A DNA stretch of 36,701 nucleotides from Acidimicrobiales bacterium (lineage in GTDB: Bacteria > Actinomycetota > Acidimicrobiia > Acidimicrobiales > Acidimicrobilacustridaceae): contig JANZZE010000008.1 in the NCBI GenBank assembly GCA_026419545.1, forward strand, positions 1-36,701. The letters run 5' to 3'. The stretch's first letter is position 1. Each line of letters starts with the position of its first letter. Below are positions 7,481-16,451 of the stretch, piece after piece. The notes beneath the pieces were generated by a model that had not been told where the DNA came from, did not search any database, and saw only the letters and a program-made list of their open reading frames with translations. The position numbers were made by a program, and so were the translations under genes.

Positions 7481-7789
7481 TCAGCCCTTCTCGATGCTCG
7501 TGATCTCGATGGTGTCGTACTTCTGCCGGTGGCCCCAGCGACGCCGGTTATTGGTCTTCGGCTTGTAGCTGAATCCGACGATCTTGGGACCGGTAGTCGC
7601 ACCAACGACTCGTGCTGACACCGATGCATTTGCAAGCTCGGCGGGTGTAGCCAACACCGAATCACCGTCCACAATGAGCACCGGCTTCAGCCGCACCTCA
7701 CCAACACCGTCGCCAAGCCGCTCGACGGCAAGCTGCTGGCCTTCCGTCACGCGGTACTGCTTGCCGCCGGTTTTGATCACCGCATACAT
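7481..7789 (-). CDS. rplU: 50S ribosomal protein L21 (bL21)
   Basis: The protein has 102 residues, the family length. It begins MYAVIKTGGKQYRV and ends with the RNA-binding YKPKTNNRRRWGHRQKYDTIEITSIE segment, both diagnostic for bL21, which binds 23S rRNA. The ATG at 7789 is preferred over an upstream in-frame start at 7828 because homologous sequence begins at MYAVIK. No Shine-Dalgarno sequence precedes it, but a TACCGT -10-like box ends 9 nt upstream, so the mRNA may be leaderless or nearly so. Two promoter-like repeat units lie further upstream (7850-7939). Confidence 0.98.
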   Translation of the reverse strand: MYAVIKTGGKQYRVTEGQQLAVERLGDGVGEVRLKPVLIVDGDSVLATPAELANASVSARVVGATTGPKIVGFSYKPKTNNRRRWGHRQKYDTIEITSIEKG

Positions 7790-7798
7790 AGGCGCAAA

Positions 7799-7828
7799 AC
7801 GGTACCCGAGGAGCGCGATTGACCACAA
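7799..7828 (-). promoter_or_regulatory. Proximal promoter candidate of rplU-rpmA
   Basis: On the minus strand TTGTGG (7823-7828) and TACCGT (7799-7804) are separated by 18 nt, and the second ends 9 nt before the rplU ATG. This fits a sigma-70-like actinobacterial promoter that gives an mRNA with little or no leader. Confidence 0.5.
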
Positions 7829-7849
7829 CTCGGGATCACACTCGCCCCT

Positions 7850-7947
7850 GCTCGGGAGCTGAGCCTAGGTGCACTTGTGAGAAGTGGACGAGGGACGACG
7901 ACCGACGACGAGGACACGCTCGGGAGCTGAGCCTAGGTGGGCACTTG
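7850..7947 (-). repeat. Two-copy direct repeat upstream of rplU, each copy with a -10-like core
   Basis: A perfect 22-bp direct repeat occupies 7850-7871 and 7918-7939 (period 68 bp). The similarity continues for about 6 more bases (gcacttg) after a 2-bp indel. Read on the minus strand, each copy contains CCTAGGCTCAGC, whose TAGGCT core equals the -10-like box of pspA. The spacer is rich in cgacga/gacgac triplets. The copies may be tandem promoters or binding sites for a regulator of the L21-L27 operon. Confidence 0.75.
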
Positions 7948-8057
7948 CGCTGGTGAACGCGAGAGCCCAATAGCGGAGCTCACAGCCCGTCGACCGGCCG
8001 ATTCGTTTAGGACCTTCATTGGGAACGGCCTGGGACACGGGTGCCGACGCGCGCAAC

Positions 8058-10097
8058 TCACCCATTCCCAGGAACTTTCCCGTTGCGCTTCTTACCCCGC
8101 TTGGCAGTGCCCTTGGCGGGGCCTCGGTCAACGCTGCGGCCTGGTGCAACGTGCTCCCGCTCACCGGCTCGTACCGACCTGACCCCGGCGCCGGCGTCCT
8201 TGTCGAGCAGCGCCTGGTCGATTACCACGCCCCGTCCCTCACATTCCGGGCAGGTCTGTGTGAAGGACTCGAGGAGCCCTTCTCCGATTCGCTTCCGGGT
8301 CATCTCGACCAACCCGAGTTCCGAGATATCAAACACCTGGGTCCGGGTCTTGTCCCGCGCCAACGCCTCGCGGAACGCTCGGATGACAGCTCGGCGGTTC
8401 TCTTCGATCTCCATGTCGATGAAGTCGATGACGATGATTCCGCCGATATCGCGCAGGCGGAGCTGTTTGGCGATTTCCTCAGCCGCCTCGAGATTGTTCT
8501 TGAAGACTGTTTCCTCCAAGCTAGAGGTGCCCACGTTCTTGCCCGTGTTGACGTCGATGACGGTGAGGGCTTCGGTGTGCTCGATGACCAGCGATCCCCC
8601 GGACGGGAGCCACACCTTCCGGTCGAGCGCCTTGTGAAGCTGTTCGTGGACATGGAACCGTTCAAAGACCGACAGAGGCTCCTTCAATTTGTCATAGAAC
8701 TGGACCCTGTCAGCAAGAGCGGGAGAGATTGCCGACACATAGGCACTGACCTCGTCGTAGAGCTTGCGGTCGTCGATGATCACCCCGCGGTAATCCTGGT
8801 TGAACTCCTCGCGAATGACCCGGACCGCCATATCCGGCTCCCGGTACAACAGCGCCGGAGGCGTCACGGTGGCGGCGAGCTGCTCTATCTGCTCCCACTG
8901 CTGCACCAGCTGCACGACGTCGCGTTCGATCTCCTCGGCAGTGACTCGCTCCGCTGCGGTACGAACGATGACACCGTGTTGCTTTGGCTTCACCTTGTCG
9001 AGAATCTGGCGGAGCCGCCTGCGCTCCTCGTCTGGAAGCCGCTTGGAGATGCCGTAAGTCCTCGAGTTCGGGATGAGCACCACGAACCGACCCGGAAGGC
9101 TCACTTCCTGGGTGAGCCGAGCACCCTTGTGGGCTATGGGATTCTTGGTGACCTGACACAAGATTCCCTGTTTGGCCTTCAGCATCTGTTCGATGCGAGG
9201 TGGCCCAGACTCCTCGACATCTTCCGGGTCGTATTGGACATCCCCCCGGTACAAGACGGCGTTCTTCGGAGTGCCGATGTCGACGAACGCTGCCTCCATA
9301 CCGGGCAGGACGTTCTGAACCTTCCCGAGATAGATGTTCCCGTGGATCTGGAAGACGTCGTCGGCTGGCCGGGACACGTAATGCTCGATGAGGTTTCGGC
9401 CTTCAAGCACGGCGATCTGCGTTGCGGTAGGACCGACGCTCACGACCATCAAGTACCGGCCGACTGGCCGCCCCTTACGTTCCCGGCCCCGGCGCGCCTT
9501 GAGGACCTCCTCGTCGAGATCGATCGCCTCCGTCGGTACCGCGGCTTCCACCGGCTTGACGGCAGGGGCTTGGCTACCCCCGCCACCGCGTCCTCTACCC
9601 CCCCGTCGGCGGCGTGAACCCGGCTTGGTGGCCTCAGGCGGCACCACTGGCAACGGCGGTGCCGGCAGGGTGTCACCGATCTGCGGCTTGCGCACGAGTA
9701 CGCGCTCGGCGACTTGGGGATCCCGGACTCGTTCCCCCGACAGCTTCGCCGGGAGTTCATCAGGCATCCGGCTCTTGGCCGAACCCTTGGCTCGAGGCTG
9801 GGTAGCCGAGGTCGCGCCTGGTCCTACCTTGCCACCAGACGGCGCGATCGCGTCCGTCGGCGGCCGTGCTTCAGCCTGCTGGCCACTATCGGTACTGGCC
9901 TCGGGTCGGGACCGGTTGCGGCCTCCACGCGAGCCCCGCCGTCTGGGCGAAGACCCCGGGACTGGCGACTCGGCCTTTGCTTCGGCAGGCGGGGCCTCGG
10001 TGCGGGGGGCCGGAGCCCCGTCCGCGTCGCTGGTAGCGCTCGGCGCTGCAACCGGTGGCGGGCCACCGCTCGCAGCGTCGTCGAGCCGATCTGACAT
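8058..10097 (-). CDS. rne: Ribonuclease E/G family protein
   Basis: The protein has 679 residues and is an endoribonuclease of mRNA decay and rRNA processing. Residues 1-200 are a disordered Pro/Ala/Arg-rich arm with RRRGSRGGRNRSR and RRRRGGRGRGGGG patches, probably for RNA or partner binding. The S1-type domain (about 250-330) starts at IHGNIYLGKVQNVLPGMEAAFVDIG. The DNase I-like catalytic part carries Asp515 (VIDVNTGK) and Asp558 (VIDFIDM), spaced 43 residues as in the E. coli enzyme. The zinc-link CPEC lies at 616-619. The C-terminus is a short basic tail, so the scaffold extension is at the N-terminus, as in other actinobacterial RNase E proteins. The ATG has AGAGG six nt upstream and follows the DUF2344 gene by 15 nt. 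rng is linked to mreBCD in E. coli as well. Confidence 0.95.
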   Translation of the reverse strand: MSDRLDDAASGGPPPVAAPSATSDADGAPAPRTEAPPAEAKAESPVPGSSPRRRGSRGGRNRSRPEASTDSGQQAEARPPTDAIAPSGGKVGPGATSATQPRAKGSAKSRMPDELPAKLSGERVRDPQVAERVLVRKPQIGDTLPAPPLPVVPPEATKPGSRRRRGGRGRGGGGSQAPAVKPVEAAVPTEAIDLDEEVLKARRGRERKGRPVGRYLMVVSVGPTATQIAVLEGRNLIEHYVSRPADDVFQIHGNIYLGKVQNVLPGMEAAFVDIGTPKNAVLYRGDVQYDPEDVEESGPPRIEQMLKAKQGILCQVTKNPIAHKGARLTQEVSLPGRFVVLIPNSRTYGISKRLPDEERRRLRQILDKVKPKQHGVIVRTAAERVTAEEIERDVVQLVQQWEQIEQLAATVTPPALLYREPDMAVRVIREEFNQDYRGVIIDDRKLYDEVSAYVSAISPALADRVQFYDKLKEPLSVFERFHVHEQLHKALDRKVWLPSGGSLVIEHTEALTVIDVNTGKNVGTSSLEETVFKNNLEAAEEIAKQLRLRDIGGIIVIDFIDMEIEENRRAVIRAFREALARDKTRTQVFDISELGLVEMTRKRIGEGLLESFTQTCPECEGRGVVIDQALLDKDAGAGVRSVRAGEREHVAPGRSVDRGPAKGTAKRGKKRNGKVPGNG

Positions 10098-10112
10098 AGC
10101 GTTCCTCTCTCA

Positions 10113-10835
10113 TCACGCACGCGCCTCTGCGTGCTCCGCTCGAGCAGCGGCTGCGGAAAGCGGCTCGCGCCGCGTGTTCCCGAGCGTGATCCACTGGTGA
10201 AGCCTGCATACCCGCGCTTGGATGACCGGCGGCTCGAAAGCGGCCAGCAACTCAGCGGGGCGCAGCCCCCGCGGCTGGGTGCCGAACACCGCTCGCAACT
10301 CGGTGCCTGGCTCGGCCGCGGCAATCGGACCGGCGACGACCAGCTCCCAGAGGTAGGGCCGGATGTCGTCGTGAACCTCTTTGCCCTTCCGCTGCCGCAC
10401 AACAGGGAGCGTTGGAGCAGCGAGTAGGCGCTCAACCTCGCGGCGCGCCGCCTCGATCGCGAGGCCGGGTACTTCAATACGCCACTCACAGGCAGTCACC
10501 GCCTCTTGCAGCGATGGTGCCTTCGGGTCGACGACATCGGCAGCGTCGACGGATATTCCCTCCGGGAGCAGTGGCGTGAGCTGCTCCGGGAGGGTGTCGA
10601 TGTCGAGCGAGACGGCTTCCGGCTCGCGCAGGTCGACGTCGAGATATTCGGCAAGGGACTCGTAGCCCGTGGGTAAGGCCAAGCCAAAGTGCACCTTGGG
10701 TCGCGGGGCGAAACCCTCGGTGGACGCAACCGGCAATTGGGCCCGGCGCAGCGCCCGCTCCCAGAGACGAGCCACGTCACGATGACTGGTGAAGCGCACC
10801 TTGCCCAGCTTCGAGAAGCGGAAGCGAACCCTCAT
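10113..10835 (-). CDS. TIGR03936-type DUF2344 protein, partner of the upstream radical SAM gene
   Basis: The protein has 240 residues. The opening MRVRFRFSKLGKVRFTSHRDVARLWERALRRAQLPVASTEGF-PRPK is the signature of the DUF2344/TIGR03936 family, and the GLALPTGYESLAEYLDVDL block follows. The function is unknown. In many genomes it lies beside, or is fused to, the TIGR03960 radical SAM protein and precedes rne/rng, as here. The ATG overlaps the radical SAM stop (ATGA), which implies coupled translation and a shared task. A role in RNA or ribosome modification is plausible from the neighbourhood but is inference. Confidence 0.88.
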   Translation of the reverse strand: MRVRFRFSKLGKVRFTSHRDVARLWERALRRAQLPVASTEGFAPRPKVHFGLALPTGYESLAEYLDVDLREPEAVSLDIDTLPEQLTPLLPEGISVDAADVVDPKAPSLQEAVTACEWRIEVPGLAIEAARREVERLLAAPTLPVVRQRKGKEVHDDIRPYLWELVVAGPIAAAEPGTELRAVFGTQPRGLRPAELLAAFEPPVIQARVCRLHQWITLGNTRREPLSAAAARAEHAEARA

Positions 10836-12772
10836 CGCGCACCTCGGAGCAGTACCGGGGCCTCGGAGCCCCTGCGGAGGTCCTGGCCGGTTCCCTGACT
10901 CCCGCCAGCGGGAGGAGTCGTCGAGGCCACGATGTGCTCGAGGCCATACCCCGTGCATGCGCCGCAGTCGTAACAGGGAGTCCACCGGCAATCCGGCAGA
11001 CCCACCTCGGCGAGCGCGTCGCGCCAGTCCTGCCACAGGAAGTCCTTGTGCAGACCGGCCGACAGGTGATCCCAGGGAAAGACCTCGTCCTCGGTGCGGT
11101 GGCGATGGACATACCAGTCCACGTCGAGACCGTGCATGGACATCGCATCGATCCACATCGAATAGTCGAACTTCTCGCTCCATTCTTGGAACGTGCCACC
11201 CTTGCGCCACACCTCCTCGATGACCGCGCCGATCCTGCGATCCCCACGGCTTGCGATCCCCTCCACAAGCGAAGCCTTGGGATCGTGCCACTTGAGCTGA
11301 ACCGCCCGATCCTTCCGGAGAGCATCCCTCAGCAATCCGATCTTTCGATTGAGTTCGGCCACGGTGTTCTGACCGAACCACTGAAACGGCGTGAACGGCT
11401 TGGGCACGAACCCCCCCACCGAGACCGTTATCGACGGCGAGCCGTGGTACCTGCGGCCTATCTCGATGCAGTTCCGCGCGAGTTCGGCAATGCCAAGGGT
11501 GTCAGCATCGGTCTCCGTGGGCAGCCCAGTGAGGAAGTACAGCTTCATGCGCCTCCAGCCCTGGGAATAGGCCGACTCGACCGCTCCGTAGAGATCTTCT
11601 TCCCGGATCAGCTTGTTGATGACCTTGCGGAGCCGCCAGGTACCTGCTTCAGGCGCAAACGTCAGCCCCGTACGTCGAGCCTTTTGGATCTCCGACGCGA
11701 TCTGCACGGTAAATGCATCGACCCGCAGGCTGGGCAACGAGACCGACACCGGATTGCAGTTCGGCTGCTCCTCGATAATGCCCGCAACCACCTCGTCGAT
11801 CGAACTGAAATCGGCAGTGGACAGGGACGTGAGCGCGACCTCGTCGTAGCCGGTCCGTCGCAGACCGTCACGGACCATGGTGCGAACCTGTTCGGCCGGG
11901 CGTTCCCTCACGGGCCGAGTGATCATCCCGGCCTGGCAGAACCGACACCCACGGGTACACCCCCGAAACACCTCGACATTCAACCGGTCATGCACCACCT
12001 CGGTCAGGGGAACGAGTTGACGCTTCGGGTATGGCCAACTCGCCAGATCCGAGATCGTTCGCTTCTCGACGAGCTCGGGGACCCCCGGGAACCGCGGCGT
12101 GACCGCCACCAGACGTGGGCCGTCGTATGTGACCTCATACAGCGAGGGGACGTAGACCCCCGGGACCTTGGCCAGCTCCCGCAGCAGGTGCAACCTCGAC
12201 CCTTCGGACCGGCCACTTGCCTTCCATTCCGCCACCACCTCGGTGATCTCCCCAACGACCTCTTCGCCATCGCCCAGCACGACTGCGTCCAGGAAATCAG
12301 CGAGCGGCTCTGGGTTGTAGGTGCAGTGACCGCCGGCCAACACGAGGGGGTGCTCTGGTCGCCGCTCAGCGCTGCGGACCGGGATCCCGGCCAGATCGAT
12401 CAGGTTGAGCACGTTGGTGTAAACGAGCTCAGCCGAGAGGTTGAAGGCCAGTACGTCAAAGGCGCTCGCAGGGAGATGGTTTTCGATCGAAAACAGGGGC
12501 AACCCGTGGGCGCGCAATTCCGACTCGAGGTCCTCCCAGGGCGCGTAGGTCCGTTCTGCCAGCGCATCGGGCCGTTCGTTGAGGATCTCATAGAGGATCT
12601 GCAACCCTTGATTGGGTAGCCCAATCTCATAGGTGTCCGGGTAGGTCAGCAGCCAAGACACCTTTCTCGGATCGTGATCAGGGCGAACAGATCCATCTTC
12701 AAGACCGATATAGCGAGCTGGCTTTTGGACCTTGGCCAGCAGATTTTCCAACTGAGGCCAGATCGAATTCAT
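10832..12772 (-). CDS. TIGR03960-family B12-binding/radical SAM protein
   Basis: The protein has 646 residues. The N-terminal half (about 30-200) is a cobalamin-binding-like Rossmann region (WLLTYPDTYEIGLPNQGLQILYEILN; PLVLAGGHCTYNPEPLADFLDAVVLGDGEE). The radical SAM core starts with C272-x3-C276-x2-C279 (GCTRGCRFCQAG), the 4Fe-4S site that cleaves S-adenosylmethionine. Later blocks include GLTFAPEAGTWRLRKVINK and MKLYFLTGLPTETD. A C-terminal C600-x2-C603-x2-C606 (CYDCGAC) may bind a second cluster or zinc. Substrates are not known. The gene stands 12 nt after rodA and overlaps the DUF2344 gene, joining the elongasome genes to rne. Confidence 0.92.
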   Translation of the reverse strand: MNSIWPQLENLLAKVQKPARYIGLEDGSVRPDHDPRKVSWLLTYPDTYEIGLPNQGLQILYEILNERPDALAERTYAPWEDLESELRAHGLPLFSIENHLPASAFDVLAFNLSAELVYTNVLNLIDLAGIPVRSAERRPEHPLVLAGGHCTYNPEPLADFLDAVVLGDGEEVVGEITEVVAEWKASGRSEGSRLHLLRELAKVPGVYVPSLYEVTYDGPRLVAVTPRFPGVPELVEKRTISDLASWPYPKRQLVPLTEVVHDRLNVEVFRGCTRGCRFCQAGMITRPVRERPAEQVRTMVRDGLRRTGYDEVALTSLSTADFSSIDEVVAGIIEEQPNCNPVSVSLPSLRVDAFTVQIASEIQKARRTGLTFAPEAGTWRLRKVINKLIREEDLYGAVESAYSQGWRRMKLYFLTGLPTETDADTLGIAELARNCIEIGRRYHGSPSITVSVGGFVPKPFTPFQWFGQNTVAELNRKIGLLRDALRKDRAVQLKWHDPKASLVEGIASRGDRRIGAVIEEVWRKGGTFQEWSEKFDYSMWIDAMSMHGLDVDWYVHRHRTEDEVFPWDHLSAGLHKDFLWQDWRDALAEVGLPDCRWTPCYDCGACTGYGLEHIVASTTPPAGGSQGTGQDLRRGSEAPVLLRGAR

Positions 12773-12784
12773 GTACCTCAGAGG

Positions 12785-13918
12785 TTACCGGAACCGGTGC
12801 ATGTGGACGCTCAGCACGAGACCAAGGGCCAAAAAGGTGGTCACGATGCTCGAGCCGCCATAGGACATCAACGGCAGCGGAATGCCGGTGACCGGCATGA
12901 TCTGCATGGTCATGCCAACGTTCTCAAAGATCTGGAACACCAAGAAACTGAGCACCCCGACGCAGAGCAGCCGACCGAACCAGTCCTTGGCCAGTAAGGC
13001 CGTCCGCCAGATCCGCCAGATCACGATGCCGTAGAGGACCAGCAAGGTCGCAGCCCCGACGAACCCCAACTCCTCACCCACCGCAGTGAAGATGAAGTCA
13101 GTCTCCTGTTCAGGTACGAACTGGTACTGCGTCTGCTGGCCCTTGAACAAGCCTCGACCAGTGATACCGCCGTTCCCTATCGCGGTTGTGCTCTGGTTGA
13201 TGTTGTAGGTCGTCGCCCGGGCATCGCTCTCCGGGTTCACGAACGCGGTGAGCCGATCCTTTTGGTACTGCTTCAACACGTTCGAGTTGAAGACGCCGAT
13301 CACGGCAACGACGCCGAGCAGCGACAACGCGAGGATGTGACGACCACGGACACCCCCGACGAGGAGCATGCCCATCAAGATCGCGACATAGATCAGCACC
13401 ATGCCCAGGTCAGGCTGCAACAGGATGAGGGCCATCGGCGCACCGGCGACCCCGAGCAACACACCGAGCCGCCGTGGATCGATGTCGCCTTCATAATGCG
13501 ACAAGAGCGCCGCGAGTACCCCGATGAGCGCCAACTTGGCGAACTCAGCTGGCTGCAGTTGGAACGGCCCAAAGCCGAACCAAGCCTGTGCCCCTTTCGA
13601 CTCCTGCCCAAGGGGAGAGATCACCAGCACGAGAAGCAACAATGCGCCGCCGTAGAGCAGCCACACGTAATTGAACAGCTTGCGATAGTCGAACGCACTG
13701 ACTGCCACCATCGCCAGCCCGCCGAGGGTCATGAAGGCCAACTCCCGGCGCAGGTACGAGGTGTCCGGCGCAGGGCCGGTTCCGCGAGTGGAGCTGAACA
13801 CCATGAGTGTCCCCAGGGCAGCGATCGCCGCGACGCACACGACCAGGACGACGTCGACATGGCGAAACGGGGAGGTGGCGTCACCCCGAGCCCGAGTTCC
13901 GAGCGTACCGACAGCCAT
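12785..13918 (-). CDS. rodA: Peptidoglycan glycosyltransferase RodA (SEDS family)
   Basis: The protein has 377 residues with about ten membrane helices. SEDS landmarks are present: QPAEFAKLALI (about 120-132), the LLQPDLGMVLIY segment (about 165-176), a long extracellular loop with GRGLFKGQQTQYQFVPEQETDFIFTAVGEELGF (about 250-285) and the C-terminal PVTGIPLPLMSYGGSSIV. RodA polymerises lipid II into glycan strands as the partner of the transpeptidase PBP2, whose gene ends one base into the rodA start (TGATG overlap). The reading frame starts with ATG at 13918. It belongs to the elongation rather than the division (FtsW) branch, judged by its neighbours mreBCD and mrdA. Confidence 0.95.
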   Translation of the reverse strand: MAVGTLGTRARGDATSPFRHVDVVLVVCVAAIAALGTLMVFSSTRGTGPAPDTSYLRRELAFMTLGGLAMVAVSAFDYRKLFNYVWLLYGGALLLLVLVISPLGQESKGAQAWFGFGPFQLQPAEFAKLALIGVLAALLSHYEGDIDPRRLGVLLGVAGAPMALILLQPDLGMVLIYVAILMGMLLVGGVRGRHILALSLLGVVAVIGVFNSNVLKQYQKDRLTAFVNPESDARATTYNINQSTTAIGNGGITGRGLFKGQQTQYQFVPEQETDFIFTAVGEELGFVGAATLLVLYGIVIWRIWRTALLAKDWFGRLLCVGVLSFLVFQIFENVGMTMQIMPVTGIPLPLMSYGGSSIVTTFLALGLVLSVHMHRFR

Positions 13919-15936
13919 CAGTCGCTAGACCTCACGACCGACGGCTTCGAACCTTCTTCGGTCTGCTGCCCGGCAAGGGGCTCGAACACCCGCCTCGCAA
14001 CTGGGGCGGCGACATTGCCACCGAACCCCGCCTCCTCCAGGACGATGGAAAGGCAGTACTTGTACTCCGGGTCGGGAGCACAGGCGACGTACAAGGCGGT
14101 ATCGGCCTTGTTGTTGACCTGGGCGGTACCGGTCTTGGACAGCACGGGAAACGCCTTCGTGTCAAAGCCACGGAACGCGTTGTATGCGGTACCTGTGAAC
14201 ACCCCACCGCTGGACGCCACGCCGAGGAGGCCTTGCCTGATCGGCTCATGAATCGCAGCTGGCATGTCGGCCGTATAGGTCACCTCGGGCTCGATCTCCC
14301 GAATCACCGCAGGATGCGCCGGGTCGGCGGCTTCGCTAGCAGGTTGGAGGATCCGCATCACCACCGTTGGCTTGTGATGTACACCCTGATCGACGAACAT
14401 CGCATAGGCGTTGGCCAACTGGAGTGGCGTTGCGAGCATGTCACCCTGACCGATCGCCAGGTTCACGCTGTCTCCCGGATACCAGGTCGGGTCGCCCTTT
14501 GCCTTCTGGTCAGGGGGGAGCGACTCCCAGGTCCGTCGCTTCCAATCAGCGTCGGGCACGTTCCCAGCCGACTCGCCGGGAAGGTCAATACCGGTCTTGG
14601 CCCCGAACCCGAACGTGCGGGCGGCACTTTGTAACCCCTGCCCCCACCGATCGGCCTCCCAAAAGAACCGGTCCCCAATCCAATAGAAGAACACATCGCT
14701 GGACACGGTAAGTGCGCTGGAGACGTTGACCGTGCCATGACCTTGGCGGTTGGGGTTCTGGCGGGTGCAGTTGCCGCTGCACTTCATGAGCTGGTACACG
14801 CCGCCATCGACGTATGAGGTATTCCCGTTGATCATGCCAGAACTCATTGCCCCGAACGCGGTCACCAACTTGAAGGTCGATCCCGGCGCGTACTGGCCCG
14901 AAATCGCCCGGTTGACGAACGGGTTCTCCGCTGGATTGCGGGTCAGCTCCTGGTATCGCTCCGTGCTGATTCCGTTGACGAACTCACTCGGGTCATAGGT
15001 CGGATACGAAGCAAGAGCCAGTACGCGACCGGTGCCCGGCTCCAGCATCACCGCGGACCCAGCAGGTGCTGCGGCAATCTTGCCGTCGCTGGTGTAGCCG
15101 CCCCGAACCAGGTCGAGTTGCTCGGCTAGGGCCTTCTCCAGGCTGACCTGGATGTCGATGTCGATGCTGAGCTGCACGTCGTTGCCGGGACGCGGCGGCC
15201 GGTGCTCGACAGTTCGCACGACCCTGCCCAGCGAATCGACCTCGATCCGGCGGACTCCAGGTGTTCCGCGTAGTTCATCCTCGTAGACCCGCTCCACACC
15301 TTCCTTGCCGATGTTCGAGTCCGGCTGGTACGGCTTCGGATTCTCTTTCGGATGGTCGGGGGTTCCCTGCCGGGCACGCAGCTCCTCCTCATTGATCCGC
15401 CCGACATAGCCGACCACATGAGCGGCCGCCGCGCCGTAGGGGTACGAACGCACCGCTTCTCGGTTGACTGCAATGCCCGGAAACTCCTCTGCCCGCTCCG
15501 ACAGAAAGACGTAGAGGTCCTCGGGCACGTCAACGGCGATCGGCACCGGTTGGAGCGGGTTGTACTGCGGGTCGTGCAACCTGCGCTCCAGCGAACGAAC
15601 CTTCGTGGGCCTGCCCGAGCGGGTCAGCTCCTGGGCGATCCGGAAAAGGATCTCGTCCCGCTTGCCCGACGAATCGAGCTCATGGGGATTGGCTGTTACC
15701 ACCAAGGAAGTCCGATTGTCGACGATCACCTTGCCGTTGCGATCGAGAATCCGGCCACGGGGTGGTTCTTCGTAGACCACTTTTGTCGTGTTCTGGACCG
15801 CAACGTCTTGATATTGGCCCGCTGACATGACCTGCAGGTACCAGAGCCGAGCAAAGAGTGCGCCGAACATCGAAACGATGACGACGCCGAGGATGCTGAG
15901 ACGTAGTCGTGGCGATTCGGCGTCCATACCTCTCAC
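13918..15936 (-). CDS. mrdA: Penicillin-binding protein 2 (elongation-specific transpeptidase)
   Basis: The protein has 672 residues. One membrane anchor (12-36, LSILGVVIVSMFGALFARLWYLQV) is followed by the non-catalytic pedestal domain (RGRILDRNGKVIVDN at 60-74; KEGVERVYEDELRG) and the transpeptidase domain with S353-T-F-K356, S412-x-D414 and K601-T-G-T. These are the SxxK, SxN-type and KTG boxes in the form used by PBP2/MrdA. It crosslinks side-wall peptidoglycan with RodA. GTG at 15936 overlaps the mreD stop (GTGA). An ATG at 15927 is the alternative start. The 670-residue length is normal for actinobacterial PBP2. Confidence 0.95.
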   Translation of the reverse strand: MRGMDAESPRLRLSILGVVIVSMFGALFARLWYLQVMSAGQYQDVAVQNTTKVVYEEPPRGRILDRNGKVIVDNRTSLVVTANPHELDSSGKRDEILFRIAQELTRSGRPTKVRSLERRLHDPQYNPLQPVPIAVDVPEDLYVFLSERAEEFPGIAVNREAVRSYPYGAAAAHVVGYVGRINEEELRARQGTPDHPKENPKPYQPDSNIGKEGVERVYEDELRGTPGVRRIEVDSLGRVVRTVEHRPPRPGNDVQLSIDIDIQVSLEKALAEQLDLVRGGYTSDGKIAAAPAGSAVMLEPGTGRVLALASYPTYDPSEFVNGISTERYQELTRNPAENPFVNRAISGQYAPGSTFKLVTAFGAMSSGMINGNTSYVDGGVYQLMKCSGNCTRQNPNRQGHGTVNVSSALTVSSDVFFYWIGDRFFWEADRWGQGLQSAARTFGFGAKTGIDLPGESAGNVPDADWKRRTWESLPPDQKAKGDPTWYPGDSVNLAIGQGDMLATPLQLANAYAMFVDQGVHHKPTVVMRILQPASEAADPAHPAVIREIEPEVTYTADMPAAIHEPIRQGLLGVASSGGVFTGTAYNAFRGFDTKAFPVLSKTGTAQVNNKADTALYVACAPDPEYKYCLSIVLEEAGFGGNVAAPVARRVFEPLAGQQTEEGSKPSVVRSSD

Positions 15937-16451
15937 CAGTACGCCGGGCGATAACCCGGTTCAACTCGCCAAGCCCATCGCAACACCCGCAGCGCAATTG
16001 GTGCTAGGAGCGCATTGACCACTGCAACCACGACAACGATGCGGGGCACTCGGTCGGTCATCAGGTGAGACTGACCTACAAGCTGACCCACCCCGACGTA
16101 GAGCAACTCACCGATGATGCTCGCGATAGCGGCCGATGCCATCGGCACCCAGCGGGATGTCCGGACCGATAAGCCCTGCATACGACCAGCCACGTAACCG
16201 GTCAGGCAGAACGCCAGTGCCCCAAGCCCGATCAGCCCTTGGATGACAAAGTCAAAGGCCAAGCCAGCAAAGAACCCCACGATTGCGCCACGCTCGGGGA
16301 CGCTGGTGAGGCCGGCTGCGATGGCGAGTAGGAGCAGGATGTCAGGCGACACCCCAAAGATGTGGAAGTGAGAGAACACACCGCGCTGAAGCACCGCGGC
16401 CGACGCCACGAGCAGCCCGAGGCGAGCCCTAGTCCCCAACGCGTCAGTCAT
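15933..16451 (-). CDS. mreD: Rod-shape-determining protein MreD
   Basis: The protein has 172 residues and is very hydrophobic, with about five membrane helices. The pattern SPDILLLLAIAAGL...ERGAIVGFFAGLAFDFVIQGLIGLGAL is characteristic of MreD. It links MreC and the PBP2/RodA pair in the elongation complex. Sequence identity within the family is low, so the call relies on this pattern and on position: it overlaps mreC upstream (ATGA, 4 nt) and mrdA downstream (GTGA). Confidence 0.9.
   Translation of the reverse strand: MTDALGTRARLGLLVASAAVLQRGVFSHFHIFGVSPDILLLLAIAAGLTSVPERGAIVGFFAGLAFDFVIQGLIGLGALAFCLTGYVAGRMQGLSVRTSRWVPMASAAIASIIGELLYVGVGQLVGQSHLMTDRVPRIVVVVAVVNALLAPIALRVLRWAWRVEPGYRPAYW

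Noticed and set aside
8019-9617. Long plus-strand open frame antisense to rne
   Set aside because: It is the mirror frame of a high-GC gene with strong RNase E motifs on the other strand and lacks a start site.
10836-11381. Longer in-frame version of the DUF2344 protein
   Set aside because: The extension lies inside the radical SAM gene in another frame. The family begins at MRVRFRFSKLGKVRF, with an ATGA overlap.
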